Source: JALQTD01 sp965656785
GTDB lineage: Bacteria > Bacteroidota > Bacteroidia > Flavobacteriales_D > Sanyastnellaceae
DNA: 30,086 nucleotides
Reading direction: 5' to 3'
Assembly (NCBI GenBank): GCA_965656785.1
Contig: CBFHLY010000033.1
Location: 1 to 30,086 of the forward strand
This document shows positions 9,644 through 17,563 of the stretch, piece after piece. Every line of letters starts with the position of its first letter. Position 1 is the stretch's first letter. Below the pieces are notes generated by a model, which was not told where the DNA came from, searched no databases, and was given only the letters and a program-made list of their open reading frames with translations. A program made the position numbers and the translations under genes.

Positions 9644-11844
9644 TCAACCAGCAACTTGACTTCGGTTCTGCGGTTCGCTTGATGCGCCACCTCGTCTTTG
9701 CACTCTTCGCACGGAATCGCCCCCCCGCATGAGTTGATGAGCCGCGATTCCCCATAGCCCCGCGCCACGATGCGATCGGCGGAAATGCCCTGGGAAATGA
9801 TGTAATCCACGCAGGATTGCGCGCGCCGCTGGGACAGATCTTGGTTGTACTCGTCGCTGTTGCGGCAGTCGGTGTGCGAGGAAAGTTCCACGCGCAGGGT
9901 CGGCCGCTGGTTCATGTAGCGCACGAGTTTGTCCAGTTCCACAATGCTCAAGGGCCTCAGGTCCGCTTTGTTCAAATCGTAAAAGATGTTGGCCAAATCA
10001 ATCTCCTCCTCCTTCAACTCCAACGTGAACCGATACCGCTCAGGCCGCGCGCAGCCGTTGAGCCCTGCCAACGCATGCGACGCCGATTCGAAATTCAGAA
10101 CGTCCACCTCGACCCGCTCGAACCCGAGGGTCGTGGTCGTGCTCCACAGGTACGAGCCCTCGTCGTCTGCACCTCCGCGCTTCACCGTCCCGTCCGCCCG
10201 GGTGAACGTGATCAGTGCATCGGTGAGGGGCTCTCCCGTAGCATCGAGCACCACGATGGAACCTTCGGGGTTACGCCAGTTCAACGTGATCGTATCCTGG
10301 CGCAAGCCCCCCTCGACATTCGCCCACAACGCGCCGTCTACCGCGACCAACGAGTCGTTCCCGCCGCAGAGCGCCTTCACGCGGTGCGCGTACCGAGGTT
10401 TGAATTCAACGCGGCCCGCAGCATTTGTAACCCCGTTGTACGTCAAGCCGGACGTCTCGTCCACGAACTCCATGGGCACTCCCGCGATGGGACGGGTGTC
10501 GCAGGATTGCACCAAAAGCTCCCACGTCGCGTCCACCATCGGCATGTCCAACTTGTAGATGCGGTCCACCCAATCGCCGCGGTTCGACGACAAGAAGCCC
10601 GAACCATCGGCCTCCACGTACAGGGCAAAATCGTCCGCACTGGAATTCACGGGAACGGGCAAATGCTCGATTTGTTCCGCGCGCGGGATCCAACTGAACA
10701 GGTCCAAGCCGCCCAGCCCCGGCCAGCCATTCGACGCGAAGTAGAGGGTCGAGTCGTCCGCCATGAACGGAAACAGTTCGTCCCCCCCGGAGTTGACGGT
10801 CGGACCGAGGTTCACCGGTTCGAGCCAGCCCGACCCCTTCTTTTCACACCGCCACAAATCTGAACCGCCAAACCCGCCCGGACGATCGCTTGCAAAGATC
10901 AGGTCGCCTTCCGGCGTGAACGCTGCATGACCCGTCGACCAATGCGGATCGTTGTGATCGAACGGCTTCATCTCGCGCCAATCCTTGCCCAAAATCCGCT
11001 CGTAAAAGACGAGTTGAAGCGCCGACCGCTTCACCGTTCGCAGGGTGTCATGCAGGGTTTGGTTCCGAGTGATGGCGATGACCTCGCGATCGGGAGAGAA
11101 GGCGACGTGGCCGTCGTGGTGCAGGGTTTGGTCCAAGCCTTCGAACAAATCGCGGTTCAGCCATTGGTCCAAATCCGTGTGACGCGGCTCCGCATCGGCC
11201 GTATCCGGAATGAACGCCACCTTCGTCCACGGCTGATTCATCCATCCGTCCACTGAAACACCGTTGGCAACGCCCCTGGTGATGAAAGCCAGTCCACCGC
11301 GCCACGGGACGGCGCCATACTCCTCTGCCTCCGCTGAAGGCCGGTACGTCTTCACCACCGCTTCTCCCGTATCCGCCAACATCGCCTCCACCTGAGGCCA
11401 GCTCGCGGCCAACGCGTCCAAGGCAGAATCCCCTGGAAAATCCGCCCGGAAACTCATCAAGGCCTTGGGCACCCGTTCGTAACCGCCCGTTCGCTTCAGC
11501 AACTCTACATAGGTCAGCGCGTCCGAAACGGTGAATGCGTTCAACGACGGCGCACGCAACGCATCCAGCCACCGAAGGGCCTCCTCGTATTGTTCGCTCG
11601 CCATCGCCGTTTCCATCGCAGCGCGCACGGGATCGCTTGGTCCGCCCTCCCGCTCTGCCAGCTCAGCCAAATTCGCCCAAAACGGATAGGCCTCCGCAAA
11701 TCGCAATTGGTCCGTCAACAAGCGCGCTCGTTCCTCCTGCTGATTGCGCAAAGGCGCAAAGACCTGAGCGTGAGACTGCAAGCACAAGCCGAGCATCAGC
11801 GCCAGGAGTCCATGGGACCCGAAAAGTAGTGCTACGTGCTTCAT
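9640..11844 (-). CDS. PorE-like OmpA-family protein with TPR, PD40 propeller and peptidoglycan-binding domain
   Basis: This is a 734-aa exported protein. The signal peptide ends near SHAQ; no good lipobox is visible. Residues about 30-160 are helical and TPR-like. A PD40/WD40-like propeller follows, with FASDRPGGFGGSDLW and YFASNGWPGLGGLDLF blades (about 320-410), then carboxypeptidase-regulatory-like beta domains (about 445-600). The OmpA C-terminal domain covers about 616-734, with the LSQRRAQSCVDYI and NRRTEVKL signatures that bind peptidoglycan. This domain order matches the T9SS protein PorE of Porphyromonas, which links PorP-type outer-membrane proteins to the cell wall. It starts 3 nt after the PorP/SprF stop, and its TGA overlaps the giant adhesin ATG (ATGA). 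Unlike PorE it seems not to be a lipoprotein. The function is inferred from architecture and position. Confidence 0.88.
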   Translation of the reverse strand: MKHVALLFGSHGLLALMLGLCLQSHAQVFAPLRNQQEERARLLTDQLRFAEAYPFWANLAELAEREGGPSDPVRAAMETAMASEQYEEALRWLDALRAPSLNAFTVSDALTYVELLKRTGGYERVPKALMSFRADFPGDSALDALAASWPQVEAMLADTGEAVVKTYRPSAEAEEYGAVPWRGGLAFITRGVANGVSVDGWMNQPWTKVAFIPDTADAEPRHTDLDQWLNRDLFEGLDQTLHHDGHVAFSPDREVIAITRNQTLHDTLRTVKRSALQLVFYERILGKDWREMKPFDHNDPHWSTGHAAFTPEGDLIFASDRPGGFGGSDLWRCEKKGSGWLEPVNLGPTVNSGGDELFPFMADDSTLYFASNGWPGLGGLDLFSWIPRAEQIEHLPVPVNSSADDFALYVEADGSGFLSSNRGDWVDRIYKLDMPMVDATWELLVQSCDTRPIAGVPMEFVDETSGLTYNGVTNAAGRVEFKPRYAHRVKALCGGNDSLVAVDGALWANVEGGLRQDTITLNWRNPEGSIVVLDATGEPLTDALITFTRADGTVKRGGADDEGSYLWSTTTTLGFERVEVDVLNFESASHALAGLNGCARPERYRFTLELKEEEIDLANIFYDLNKADLRPLSIVELDKLVRYMNQRPTLRVELSSHTDCRNSDEYNQDLSQRRAQSCVDYIISQGISADRIVARGYGESRLINSCGGAIPCEECKDEVAHQANRRTEVKLLVE

Positions 11845-11847
11845 TCG

Positions 11848-12765
11848 TCAGAAATAACGTGGGCTTTCAAAGGCCAAACGGCGCTTCGACAAATCAAACA
11901 ACAGCGCCACCTCGTGGCTACCAAACGTCCCCGTCCGCATCCGGTTGAACGGCAAATCGACCGCATAAATCACCTGAACCTCCGGGGCAAGCTGGTACGC
12001 CGCATGAAATCCGATGGATTCGTTCATGCGGTACATCGCCCCCACGCCCACCAGGTCCAACGCCCACGCCGTAGCCGTCCAATCCATCGTCGCCGGCGCA
12101 TTCGACGTCATCTTGAACAATCCCGTAAACCGATAAGAAATCACCGGCCCTTTCTCCACCGCGTACCCGCCACTCAAGTAAAGGTGCCGCTGCAACACGG
12201 GCGAAGTCGGATCTTCAAACGCGAGCGGCTGCCGAACCAAATGCGGCATGCTCACCCCCACGTACCAGGCCTCGGACCACACATACGCCCCCGCACCGAA
12301 ATTCAGTGCCCGGTCCCGGTACTGATCTGCGTAAACGGCATCCCCCGGATCCTCCGCCCGCAGGTCAGAAAAGTCGTAGCCGTTCGAGACGGTCCCTCCA
12401 GCCAGCCCCATCGAAAGGCGGAGCGTCTCGTTCAAAGGCAAATGGTACGCCACGTGCAACAACCCCGTTGACTGGCTTCGCGCCCCTGAACGGTCTGAAG
12501 CCATGGACAGGCCCACCCCCAAATTGCGCCGCAGCAGCGGGGCATTGACGGACAGGATTTGGGTCCGCGGAGCGCCCTCAAACCCGAGCCATTGCGCCCG
12601 GTTCACGGCATGAACGTTCAAGGTTCCGCGGCTGCCAGCATAGGCCGGATTGAAGGCCAGCGGACTGAAGGCATACGTGGAGGATTGCAAATCCTGTTGC
12701 GCCCAAACCGACATCGCACCGGTCCATGCGCAGAAAAGCAACGCGATTGTGATGCGGAGGTTCAT
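11848..12765 (-). CDS. PorP/SprF family T9SS outer-membrane protein
   Basis: This is a 305-aa protein with a signal peptide ending near VWAQ. The mature part opens with the PorP/SprF hallmark FNPAYAGSRG and continues as alternating beta-strand segments typical of a small outer-membrane barrel. It ends in a SHEVALLFDL strand and an aromatic C-terminus (SPRYF). PorP/SprF proteins work with T9SS; in Flavobacterium SprF is needed to export the adhesin SprB. The ATG at 12765 overlaps the TGA of the upstream CHU_C substrate gene by four bases (ATGA), so an upstream extension of the frame (to 13098) is not the real N-terminus. The next gene, OmpA/PorE-like, starts 3 nt downstream. It is probably the dedicated outer-membrane partner of one or both adhesins of this operon. 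Confidence 0.93.
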   Translation of the reverse strand: MNLRITIALLFCAWTGAMSVWAQQDLQSSTYAFSPLAFNPAYAGSRGTLNVHAVNRAQWLGFEGAPRTQILSVNAPLLRRNLGVGLSMASDRSGARSQSTGLLHVAYHLPLNETLRLSMGLAGGTVSNGYDFSDLRAEDPGDAVYADQYRDRALNFGAGAYVWSEAWYVGVSMPHLVRQPLAFEDPTSPVLQRHLYLSGGYAVEKGPVISYRFTGLFKMTSNAPATMDWTATAWALDLVGVGAMYRMNESIGFHAAYQLAPEVQVIYAVDLPFNRMRTGTFGSHEVALLFDLSKRRLAFESPRYF

Positions 12766-15700
12766 TGAGCCGAAGTTTGGATTTCGAGGAAGCCCTTGAC
12801 CGGATCTTGGGATTTCTTCTTCGTGTCGATGACGAAATAATAGGTAGCGGCCGGCAACGGTTCCCCGACTTTGCGGCCTTCGGTGAAGGTGCCTTCCCAA
12901 TCGTTGAGGTAGGGGGAAGCGTGGTGCACCAGATTGCCCCAGCGGTTGTACACCCAGACCTCGCTTTCGGGGTAGAGGAGGATGTGGTCGATGAGCCAGC
13001 GGTCGTTGCGCTGATCGCCGTTGGGCGAGATGAAGGTGTACGGCTCGACTTCCACCAGCGGAATGCAGGCCAAATCCCACACCGTCTCCACCGAACACCC
13101 CTCCTCATCCTCCACGACGACCGCGTACTGACCCGCATCGATGCCATCGATCACCGATCCATTCGGCGCCCCCACCCAATTGTAGGTGTACCCGCCATTG
13201 CCACCAGATGCGAGGACCTCCAACAAGCCGTTTTCCTCCCCACACTCGCTCGCAATGGAATCCACCAAATTCACTTCCAGCGGCGCAGGCTCCGTGACCT
13301 CGAAGTCCGCCTCATCCTCGCAGAACGAGGCATTCACCACCAAGACATTGTACGTCCCTGAAGCCAAGTCCACGGCACTCTCAGCGTCCGATACGGACGG
13401 CGTCCATTCCCACGTGAGCGATCCGGCGTTGGCGTCCGAATCCACGTGTACCTGTCCGTCCGCAACCCCCGGACAACTGACGGGAAGGATTTGAGCACCT
13501 TCGATGTTCACGGGTACAGGAGGTAGCACTTCCACCGAGAATGGCGCCGAGCATCCAGAAGCGGTTTCCGTGACCCAAACCGCGTACGTCCCGACCGCAT
13601 TCACCTCCGCCGAAGCCCCGTTCGGTGTACCGAGGACTCCGGGTCCGGACCATTCAAACGTGCACGATGCGGGATCCGAGTTGCCGGTGATGGTGGCCTC
13701 GCCCGTGATGCAGTGCAATCCGCCGTTGGGTGCCACTTCGAATGCGGCATTAGGCAAATCAAACACCGTCACCGCGAACGACGCTTCCACTTCCGGGCAA
13801 TTTGCAACGCTCCCCGTGACCGTGACGGTTCCCATGATGGGGCTGTCCGTGGCGTTCGAACCCGCCACGAAATCCGGAACATCGCCAACTCCAGATGACC
13901 CCAATCCCACATCGGGTTCATTGTTATCCCACGACCACACGGCTCCTTCTACCGGTTCCACAGACTCGACTTCAAACTCGGTACCCGGGCACCCTGCGAG
14001 GTCCGCATAATCGGGCAGTGAGAACTCCGGCAACACCTCGACCGGCACGACCACGTCCTCTCCGGGACAGGCCACTGCACCGATGGCGATGGTGTACTCC
14101 ACCGATGTATTGGCGGAGTTCGCATTGACCAGGACGTCGGCGATGAGCGCTCCGCTGTCGTCATTGGCCCCTGTGATGCCCTCCACGGACTCGACTGTCC
14201 ACGAGAAGGAGGCTCCTTCGATGTTGCTCTCGAGGGCGATTTCAGGCGAAGTCCCGCTGCAGATCGAAGCGGAAACGGGATCGGGCAGGATGTTCGCCTC
14301 CGGCCCCACGGTAATGAGGTGCTCCAAGGGCTCGTCGTTGGTGCAGGCTAAGGTCGCGGTCACCACGAACGTCCCGTCCACATCTCCCGAATTCTCCGGC
14401 ACCCAATCGGGCACCTCCACAGGACTGACTCCCCCTCCTCCGAGCGGGAACACCGGTTCCACCCCATCGAATCCGCCCGCGGACCAAATCACCTGGTAGC
14501 CTTCCACCGACGATGTCAGGGTGAAGGCCGCTGTGGTGTCGCCGCTGCACAGGGTTTGGGCCAACAAACTGGCGTCCAAGGAAGCGGCCGGAATCACCTC
14601 CACTTCATGCACCACGGAATCCATGCCACAGGCACTCCCGACTTGCAAGCCCACCAAATACGTCCCCGAACTAGCGAAACTCAACTCAATGGTCTCCGTA
14701 CCATTCGTCCACGCCTCGAAATCATAGGAATCCCCGACCGCACCATTGAAACTCCCCAACTCCCCCGATTCGACGTTCACCCCGAAGGGAACCTGCCAAA
14801 CCCGACGGTACGTTGAATCGCACCCCGTCGACGAAATGTTCTCCCCTGGCGAGGAGGCATCGGTGAGTTCAACTGTGGCGTTTTCACAGACCGGATTGGA
14901 TGGCGCCTGTTCAATGGCCGCCTCTGCCGGCGTTGAAATGGTGATGGGACCGACAGTAAAAATGGTAGGAAAACCGCCGACACTGCAGAGGTTTTGGGCT
15001 ACGATGGTCGCAGAAAAGGCATTTTGAATGGGGGGGAAACCGGGGGCGTACGTGTAATCCACACCGCAGGAACTAGTGGTGAATGCGTGTGCGAGGGAGG
15101 TGTCTGCCACGGTGGTGAACACATCGTTGGGCGATTCATCGCTGAAGCTGACCACATAATCGATGGGCACTTCATTGGAAAGGATGTCGATTTGATAAGG
15201 GAATGGCAGGCAGGTCGTCACCCCTTGCCCCTCGACCGTTACGACCGGTGCCGCACCATTGAAGACGATGTAATCGCGCACCGCTTGGCAGCCTTCGGGA
15301 GTGGTCAGGGTGTGCGTGAGTAGGAATTGTCCAATTGGATAGGTGTGGTTGATGATGCCATTGTCCAAATCCGCCTCCGTCGAGGCCGCGCTTCCGTCTC
15401 CCCAATCAAAGACTTGGTTCCACGCCATGCTCCCCCCCGAACTTAACTGAAACGTAGCGTCCGCACTGCTCGCGCATTTTTTAAACACCGTCAGTCCGTT
15501 CTGCTCATCCGTTGAAAAACCGGAAGCGCCGTTGACCAACACCAAGTTCGACTGCGGCTGTTCCGTCACCTCCACCAATTGCACCGCCGCGTCGCTCCCC
15601 AAACCGTTTTGGTTATCGACGACCAAACTCACGTTGATCGAGCCCGCGTTTTGGGTGAATTGAACCGTGTGCGGACCGGCTCCCGTTGCCGTCGTCGGAA

Positions 15701-15932
15701 CCGCGTCAGGACCAAAGTTCCATTGATATGTCGTCAACAGCCCGACTTGCGTAGACAAACTCTGGAACGTTACCACCTCCCCAGAGCAAACGGAAACCAC
15801 CCCACCTTGGGAACTGGGAACGGATCCAATGAGTGCATCGGGAGTTTGGCCCACAACCTTGGCTGTTCCCACACCACATGAAACCAACACCATCAATGTA
15901 AACACCAACCTGGATTTCAGTTGCAGCAGCAT
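12762..15932 (-). CDS. T9SS type B (CHU_C) substrate with PKD and SprB-like repeats
   Basis: This is a 1056-aa secreted protein. The chosen ATG (15932) gives a signal peptide, MLLQLKSRLVFTLMVLVSCG, cut before QTPDAL. An ATG 30 codons upstream (16022) exists, but a promoter-like TATATTTA lies between the two. PKD-like modules follow (YQWNFGPDAV; FDWGDGSAAS), then several Cys-bounded Ig/PKD-like modules. Two SprB-type repeats (about 845-960) read SCPGVADGQVHV and ECGEENGLLEVLASGGNGGY. The C-terminus (about 965-1056) is a gliding-motility-associated CHU_C domain: FISPNGDQRNDRW, VYNRWGNLV, WEGTF, LPAATYYFVID. This domain directs type B T9SS export. It is the first gene of the operon and overlaps the PorP/SprF gene by 4 bp. 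The likely role is a surface filament or adhesin; the ligand is unknown. Confidence 0.92.
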   Translation of the reverse strand: MLLQLKSRLVFTLMVLVSCGVGTAKVVGQTPDALIGSVPSSQGGVVSVCSGEVVTFQSLSTQVGLLTTYQWNFGPDAVPTTATGAGPHTVQFTQNAGSINVSLVVDNQNGLGSDAAVQLVEVTEQPQSNLVLVNGASGFSTDEQNGLTVFKKCASSADATFQLSSGGSMAWNQVFDWGDGSAASTEADLDNGIINHTYPIGQFLLTHTLTTPEGCQAVRDYIVFNGAAPVVTVEGQGVTTCLPFPYQIDILSNEVPIDYVVSFSDESPNDVFTTVADTSLAHAFTTSSCGVDYTYAPGFPPIQNAFSATIVAQNLCSVGGFPTIFTVGPITISTPAEAAIEQAPSNPVCENATVELTDASSPGENISSTGCDSTYRRVWQVPFGVNVESGELGSFNGAVGDSYDFEAWTNGTETIELSFASSGTYLVGLQVGSACGMDSVVHEVEVIPAASLDASLLAQTLCSGDTTAAFTLTSSVEGYQVIWSAGGFDGVEPVFPLGGGGVSPVEVPDWVPENSGDVDGTFVVTATLACTNDEPLEHLITVGPEANILPDPVSASICSGTSPEIALESNIEGASFSWTVESVEGITGANDDSGALIADVLVNANSANTSVEYTIAIGAVACPGEDVVVPVEVLPEFSLPDYADLAGCPGTEFEVESVEPVEGAVWSWDNNEPDVGLGSSGVGDVPDFVAGSNATDSPIMGTVTVTGSVANCPEVEASFAVTVFDLPNAAFEVAPNGGLHCITGEATITGNSDPASCTFEWSGPGVLGTPNGASAEVNAVGTYAVWVTETASGCSAPFSVEVLPPVPVNIEGAQILPVSCPGVADGQVHVDSDANAGSLTWEWTPSVSDAESAVDLASGTYNVLVVNASFCEDEADFEVTEPAPLEVNLVDSIASECGEENGLLEVLASGGNGGYTYNWVGAPNGSVIDGIDAGQYAVVVEDEEGCSVETVWDLACIPLVEVEPYTFISPNGDQRNDRWLIDHILLYPESEVWVYNRWGNLVHHASPYLNDWEGTFTEGRKVGEPLPAATYYFVIDTKKKSQDPVKGFLEIQTSAQ

Positions 15933-16162
15933 GAAAGAAAAATTAGCGTCTGAAAAAATCCCTGCCGCGGGCAGCGAGGCGGTAAATATAGCAAAAACAA
16001 CGAGCACAGCGCGTCTGAACATTCACGACCACTGTCAACTTAAAACACTCCACAGAGAATGAAACAGCAGGAACTACCCCCACATCGTAGCTGAAACCAT
16101 TTTACCTTACATTTACCCTCTTCGATAAATCCACTTCGAAACCTGACGGTCCTCCCATTCGA
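15933..16162. promoter_or_regulatory. Divergent promoter region between the T9SS operon and the second PorP gene
   Basis: The 230-base intergenic region is A+T-richer than its neighbours. On the minus strand TATATTTA (15990-15983) resembles the Bacteroidota -7 box TAnnTTTG and lies about 50 nt before ATG 15932. On the plus strand TACATTTA (16108-16115) lies about 48 nt before ATG 16163. I could not find a convincing TTG element at the usual upstream distance for either, so the exact promoters are guesses. Confidence 0.3.
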
Positions 16163-17347
16163 ATGCCATCCAAGCTCGAACCATACTACTTGCAATGCCT
16201 CTTCCAGCAAAGCGGAAAAGGGATCTGCGTGTTCATTGCTTTGATGTTGACCGGTGCAGCCAGTCAGGCGCAAGACCCGGACTTCAGCCAGTTTTACAAC
16301 TTACCCGTGTTGACGAACCCCGCCGAGGCTGGGGCCTACGGCATGCCTGGCCAAAACGCGGTCAGCCCCCGACTGACGATGGCGCACCGCAACCGGTGGC
16401 CTAACCTCTCTGGAGCGTTCGTAACCAGCGCATTGGCCTTGGACAGCTACTCACCGACGATCAAAGGTGGATTTGGCCTGCGCGTTCTTCAAGACCAAGC
16501 CGGTCAAGGAACCATCGGCACCCGAAACATCGGACTTTCCTGCGCAGTGGGAAAACGCATCGGCCGAAAATTGAAACTGCGTTTGGGCATCGACTTGGGA
16601 TATTTTGAAAAGTCCCTGGATTGGGCCTTGCTCACTTATTATGACCAAATCGACCCCAACGCGGGGTTCATCTACGCTTCCCAAGAGGTTCCCCGCGGAG
16701 GTGTCGCCCGTGGAGTGGATTTGGGCAGCGGCCTTTTGCTGCACTCTCCCAAATGGCTACTCGGTTTCGCAGGGCATCATTTGAACGAGCCTGACCACAG
16801 CCTAGCGGGTTCTGTTTCTTTCATTCCCTTACCGATGAAGTGGACGGCATATGGACGCTACAGCATTCCGATCAAGGGGTTTCCCCTTTCGAAAGGAAGC
16901 GTGGATCCGGGCATGCGCTATTGGCGCCAAGGGGAATTTGAACAATGGGAAGCCGGCGCACAAGTCACGTCGATTGTCGGTGAGGACGCGAGCGGCCTGA
17001 AGCAACAAGCTTACTTCGGATTGTGGTACCGCGGGTTCCCCGATCGAGGACGCCACGACGCCATTGTTATCAATGCCGGCTGGGAATCGTATTCATATCG
17101 TTTGACCTATAGTTGGGACATGACGTATTCCGCGTTGTCCCCCAGCACGGGAGGTGCACATGAAGTGGTGCTCACGCTCTTCCTTCCAGGATTGCTCCCT
17201 CGTAGCGCCGGTAATTTGCGCTCGCAACGCATGGAAGACTTCTGCCCGAGCTGTGATTGGGACATCCTCAACACGAGGCAATGGCTACCCATTCGAAAAA
17301 AGCAGTGGCTGCGTAACAACGACATGGATTCGATTCGTGGCAACTGA
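16163..17347 (+). CDS. Second PorP/SprF family protein with C-terminal extension
   Basis: This is a 394-aa exported protein. The N-terminus has an unusually long polar stretch (MPSKLEPYYLQCLFQQSGKG) before the hydrophobic segment ICVFIALMLTGAASQA, with cleavage near SQAQ. DPDFSQFYNLPVLTNPAEAG is the PorP/SprF N-terminal signature. The middle is a beta-barrel pattern, and GGAHEVVLTLFLP is the usual last strand. About 50 residues follow, including FCPSCDW and a basic stretch (PIRKKQWLR), which most family members lack as far as I know. It is divergent from the T9SS operon and only 35% or so like its neighbour by general feel; no alignment was run. It probably serves another T9SS substrate or forms an alternative complex. 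Its substrate cannot be identified here. Confidence 0.88.
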   Translation: MPSKLEPYYLQCLFQQSGKGICVFIALMLTGAASQAQDPDFSQFYNLPVLTNPAEAGAYGMPGQNAVSPRLTMAHRNRWPNLSGAFVTSALALDSYSPTIKGGFGLRVLQDQAGQGTIGTRNIGLSCAVGKRIGRKLKLRLGIDLGYFEKSLDWALLTYYDQIDPNAGFIYASQEVPRGGVARGVDLGSGLLLHSPKWLLGFAGHHLNEPDHSLAGSVSFIPLPMKWTAYGRYSIPIKGFPLSKGSVDPGMRYWRQGEFEQWEAGAQVTSIVGEDASGLKQQAYFGLWYRGFPDRGRHDAIVINAGWESYSYRLTYSWDMTYSALSPSTGGAHEVVLTLFLPGLLPRSAGNLRSQRMEDFCPSCDWDILNTRQWLPIRKKQWLRNNDMDSIRGN

Positions 17348-17563
17348 CGGAATAAACCCAATGGGTTGCTTGAACTTTCCTTCATTCGCAACCTTGGAAT
17401 CATTCTAAGGCTTGAACTGCATCAAGCATCCTCGTGGGCATTGCCCTGAAGGCTGAGATTCTCAGATCCGTGAAGGGCATGCGAATTCGGCAGCTTCGCA
17501 CAAAGGACCGCACACCTACAAGGTTGTCACCGACGCCTGAGCCGTCGCGCACCCGCCCCCCCC
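17348..17563. other. Convergent intergenic region with three small palindromes
   Basis: Three short inverted repeats lie within 56 bases. They are GCTTGA/TCAAGC with a 6-base loop (17410-17427), GGGCATTGCCC (17436-17446) and CTGAGATTCTCAG (17453-17465). None has a following T-tract. The region sits between two converging gene ends, so a bidirectional terminator is the simplest reading. Confidence 0.4.

Noticed and set aside
12766..13098. N-terminal extension of the first PorP/SprF frame
   Set aside because: It overlaps the CHU_C domain coding region in another frame. The signal peptide starts at 12765 in an ATGA overlap.
15933..16022. Upstream ATG at 16022 for the CHU_C substrate, giving 1086 aa
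   Set aside because: The ATG at 15932 yields a better signal peptide, and a promoter-like box lies between the two ATGs.
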